Below are positions 62,445 to 64,000 of a stretch of DNA of 64,000 nucleotides, one piece after another (position 1 is the first letter of the stretch; each line of letters opens with the position of its first letter). A model generated the notes under the pieces. That model saw only the letters and a list, made by a program, of their open reading frames with translations. It did not search any database and was not told the DNA's origin. The stretch spans positions 21,822-85,821 of the forward strand of contig CACGWW010000004.1 in the NCBI GenBank assembly GCA_902576905.1. Reading direction: 5' to 3'. The DNA comes from an uncultured Alphaproteobacteria bacterium (GTDB lineage: Bacteria; Pseudomonadota; Alphaproteobacteria; Rhodobacterales; Rhodobacteraceae). A program made the translations under genes and the position numbers.

Positions 62445-62459
62445 GTTCACTTTTTGTTC
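62445..62459. promoter_or_regulatory. LexA (SOS) box GTTC-ACTTTTT-GTTC upstream of ORF 62471-62779
   Basis: Exact GTTC-N7-GTTC, ends 11 bp before the ATG at 62471. Confidence 0.78.
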
Positions 62460-62470
62460 TATTTTGAGCT

Positions 62471-62779
62471 ATGAGTATGTACGAATCATATAAATCCATC
62501 TCAAAAAAAATCACTTTGAAGGATGTGAAAAACTTATTCAAAGAGAACGAAAAGACCTGGAATAATTTTATTCGTTTAGAGGGGCAAACTATAATTTTTA
62601 ATGGTTGCACAGTTCAAATTTCCTGTAATTTAGATAGCTCTATAGTATTTATAACTAGAGAGGAAAGGCACAGTGAGTGTCTGCAATATATCATGAGTTG
62701 TCTTGAGTTTGGTCTAGACACAAAGATTTGGCATGAGGAGATTTTAACGGAAGTTAATACCCTTTACGAGACTATTTAA
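62471..62779 (+). CDS. Hypothetical 102-aa protein, candidate SOS-regulated gene
   Basis: ORF with an upstream LexA box; no family recognised. Confidence 0.7.
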   Translation: MSMYESYKSISKKITLKDVKNLFKENEKTWNNFIRLEGQTIIFNGCTVQISCNLDSSIVFITREERHSECLQYIMSCLEFGLDTKIWHEEILTEVNTLYETI

Positions 62780-62909
62780 GCCAAGTGTAAAATTAGCCCA
62801 AAAGATATTTTTAAATTTTTTGCTAATTTCTTTATAAATTAAACAGGTAGTAAGCAAAGTTTAAAAAACTAAAATGCGCTTACTTGCTAAAAAGTAAAAA
62901 GTTCTACAA

Positions 62910-63512
62910 ATGATTGATCGAGAAATAAACAAATACATAGATAACTATTTAAATCCTATTGCAAATATTTTTCATAAAATTGGCGTGGACGCAAATTGGA
63001 TTACGTTTTTGGGATTAGTCGTAACCTTTATATGCTTCGCAGCCTTATCATACGGATTGTTTTATTTAGGATTAATACTAATCCTAATTAATAGGTTTTT
63101 GGATGGTTTAGACGGCAGATTGGCACGACTTGGCACACCAAGAAAGTTTGGTGCTTTTTTTGATATTACGTCCGACTTTGCGTTCTATGCTTTAATCCCT
63201 TTGGGTTTCGCGGTGGTTTCTCCGTATGAAAATGCATTGCCGACAGCTTTTTTACTGGCAGCTTTTTATATAAATGGATCAAGCTTTCTTGCCGACGCTA
63301 TCATAATCGAAAAATATAATATTAAAATTGACCAAGCGGATAAGGGATTCTTTTACTCTTCTGGATTGATTGAAGGTTTTGAAACTATCTGTTTCTTTTT
63401 ATTTATTTGTTTTTTTCCAAATTTATACGCCAACGCTGCGTATATTTTTTTCACCCTAACACTATTAACGCATGTGATACGAGTATTTAAATCATTTAAG
63501 CGTTTTCTATAA
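62910..63512 (+). CDS. CDP-alcohol phosphatidyltransferase family protein
   Basis: FLDGLDGRLARLGTPRKFGAFFDITSDFAFY, CDP-alcohol phosphatidyltransferase motif; multiple TMs. Confidence 0.9.
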   Translation: MIDREINKYIDNYLNPIANIFHKIGVDANWITFLGLVVTFICFAALSYGLFYLGLILILINRFLDGLDGRLARLGTPRKFGAFFDITSDFAFYALIPLGFAVVSPYENALPTAFLLAAFYINGSSFLADAIIIEKYNIKIDQADKGFFYSSGLIEGFETICFFLFICFFPNLYANAAYIFFTLTLLTHVIRVFKSFKRFL

Positions 63513-63513
63513 T

Positions 63514-64000
63514 TTATTGAGCTCTGTCTATAATCCTTTCGTTTTGAGGATCATATGGACTGTCTCGAACTATCTCTGCATTCCAAAACGCATCATCGAT
63601 TTTTATCCTAAGCTTTGTGCCTACTTCAGAAAATGAGGACTTTACATAACCTATACCAATACTCCTTTTAAAATGTACTGAATATCCTGCTGAGGTTAAT
63701 CTACCCAGCATTACCTCTTCTGTTTCATTATATAATGCTTCTCTTCCCCAAGGATCTATATCCTTTGGACCATCTATAAGCAGTGTTACACAAGAAACAT
63801 TGGTTTTCCTTTTCAGGAGGGCGTCTTTCCCTAAAAAGTTTTTGTTAATATCCACAAATCTACTGAGCTTAGACTCGAATGGCCCAGCGTCTCTTCCCAG
63901 ATCTGACCCAAATGCTTTGTAGGATTTTTCTTGCCTCAGCCAATTTTGCGCTCTAGCCCCAACCAATTTCAAATTAAACTCCTTCCCTGAACTCAGTAAT
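63514..64000 (-). CDS. GcvT-like/dimethylglycine or sarcosine dehydrogenase-like C-terminal region (partial, runs off the window end)
   Basis: Frame stays open to the window edge (LLSSGKEFNLKLVGARAQNWLRQEKSYKAFGSDLGRDAGPFESKL...FLGKDALL), so the ORF-track start at 63972 is artificial. Confidence 0.78.
   Translation of the reverse strand, partial: LLSSGKEFNLKLVGARAQNWLRQEKSYKAFGSDLGRDAGPFESKLSRFVDINKNFLGKDALLKRKTNVSCVTLLIDGPKDIDPWGREALYNETEEVMLGRLTSAGYSVHFKRSIGIGYVKSSFSEVGTKLRIKIDDAFWNAEIVRDSPYDPQNERIIDRAQ

Noticed and set aside
63514-63972. A complete 152-aa GcvT-like stand-alone protein, as listed in the ORF track.
   Set aside because: The frame is open to the window edge; this is the C-terminal end of a larger gene.

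Overview
This 64 kb window is AT-rich, gene-dense and typical of an alphaproteobacterium. It looks like a streamlined, low-GC marine, Rhodobacterales-like genome, but that lineage guess is inference. Left to right it holds: the end of an atp operon (atpB, atpI); a lytic transglycosylase; hspQ; ggt; tRNA-Ala(GGC); a TCA/ethylmalonyl-CoA supercluster (lpdA-odhB-sucA-sucD-sucC-mdh | CitE-like lyase - MaoC hydratase - sdhCDAB | ecm | ccr); a TauE/SafE module; a BMP-type nucleoside ABC transporter; the block rimI-tsaB-nfu-usp-trpS-murJ-glnD; rsmI-gshB-yhhQ; smpB-dapA; slt; smc; sseA; an aminotransferase; acsA; an SOS mutagenesis cassette (imuB - methyltransferase - dnaE2); fabA-fabB-fabI; a PLP dehydratase; and the edge of a GcvT-like gene. 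The best candidates for something new are: (i) an imu cassette with no adjacent imuA, a SAM methyltransferase between imuB and a C-terminally shortened dnaE2, and a perfect alphaproteobacterial LexA box (GTTC-N7-GTTC) over the imuB start codon; (ii) a second perfect LexA box just upstream of an uncharacterised 102-aa ORF, i.e. a candidate new SOS gene; (iii) two homopolymer frameshifts (T8 in an ABC permease, T10 in tsaB); (iv) two long perfect stem-loops inside coding sequence. I saw no CRISPR arrays, rRNA genes, transposases or prophage genes.
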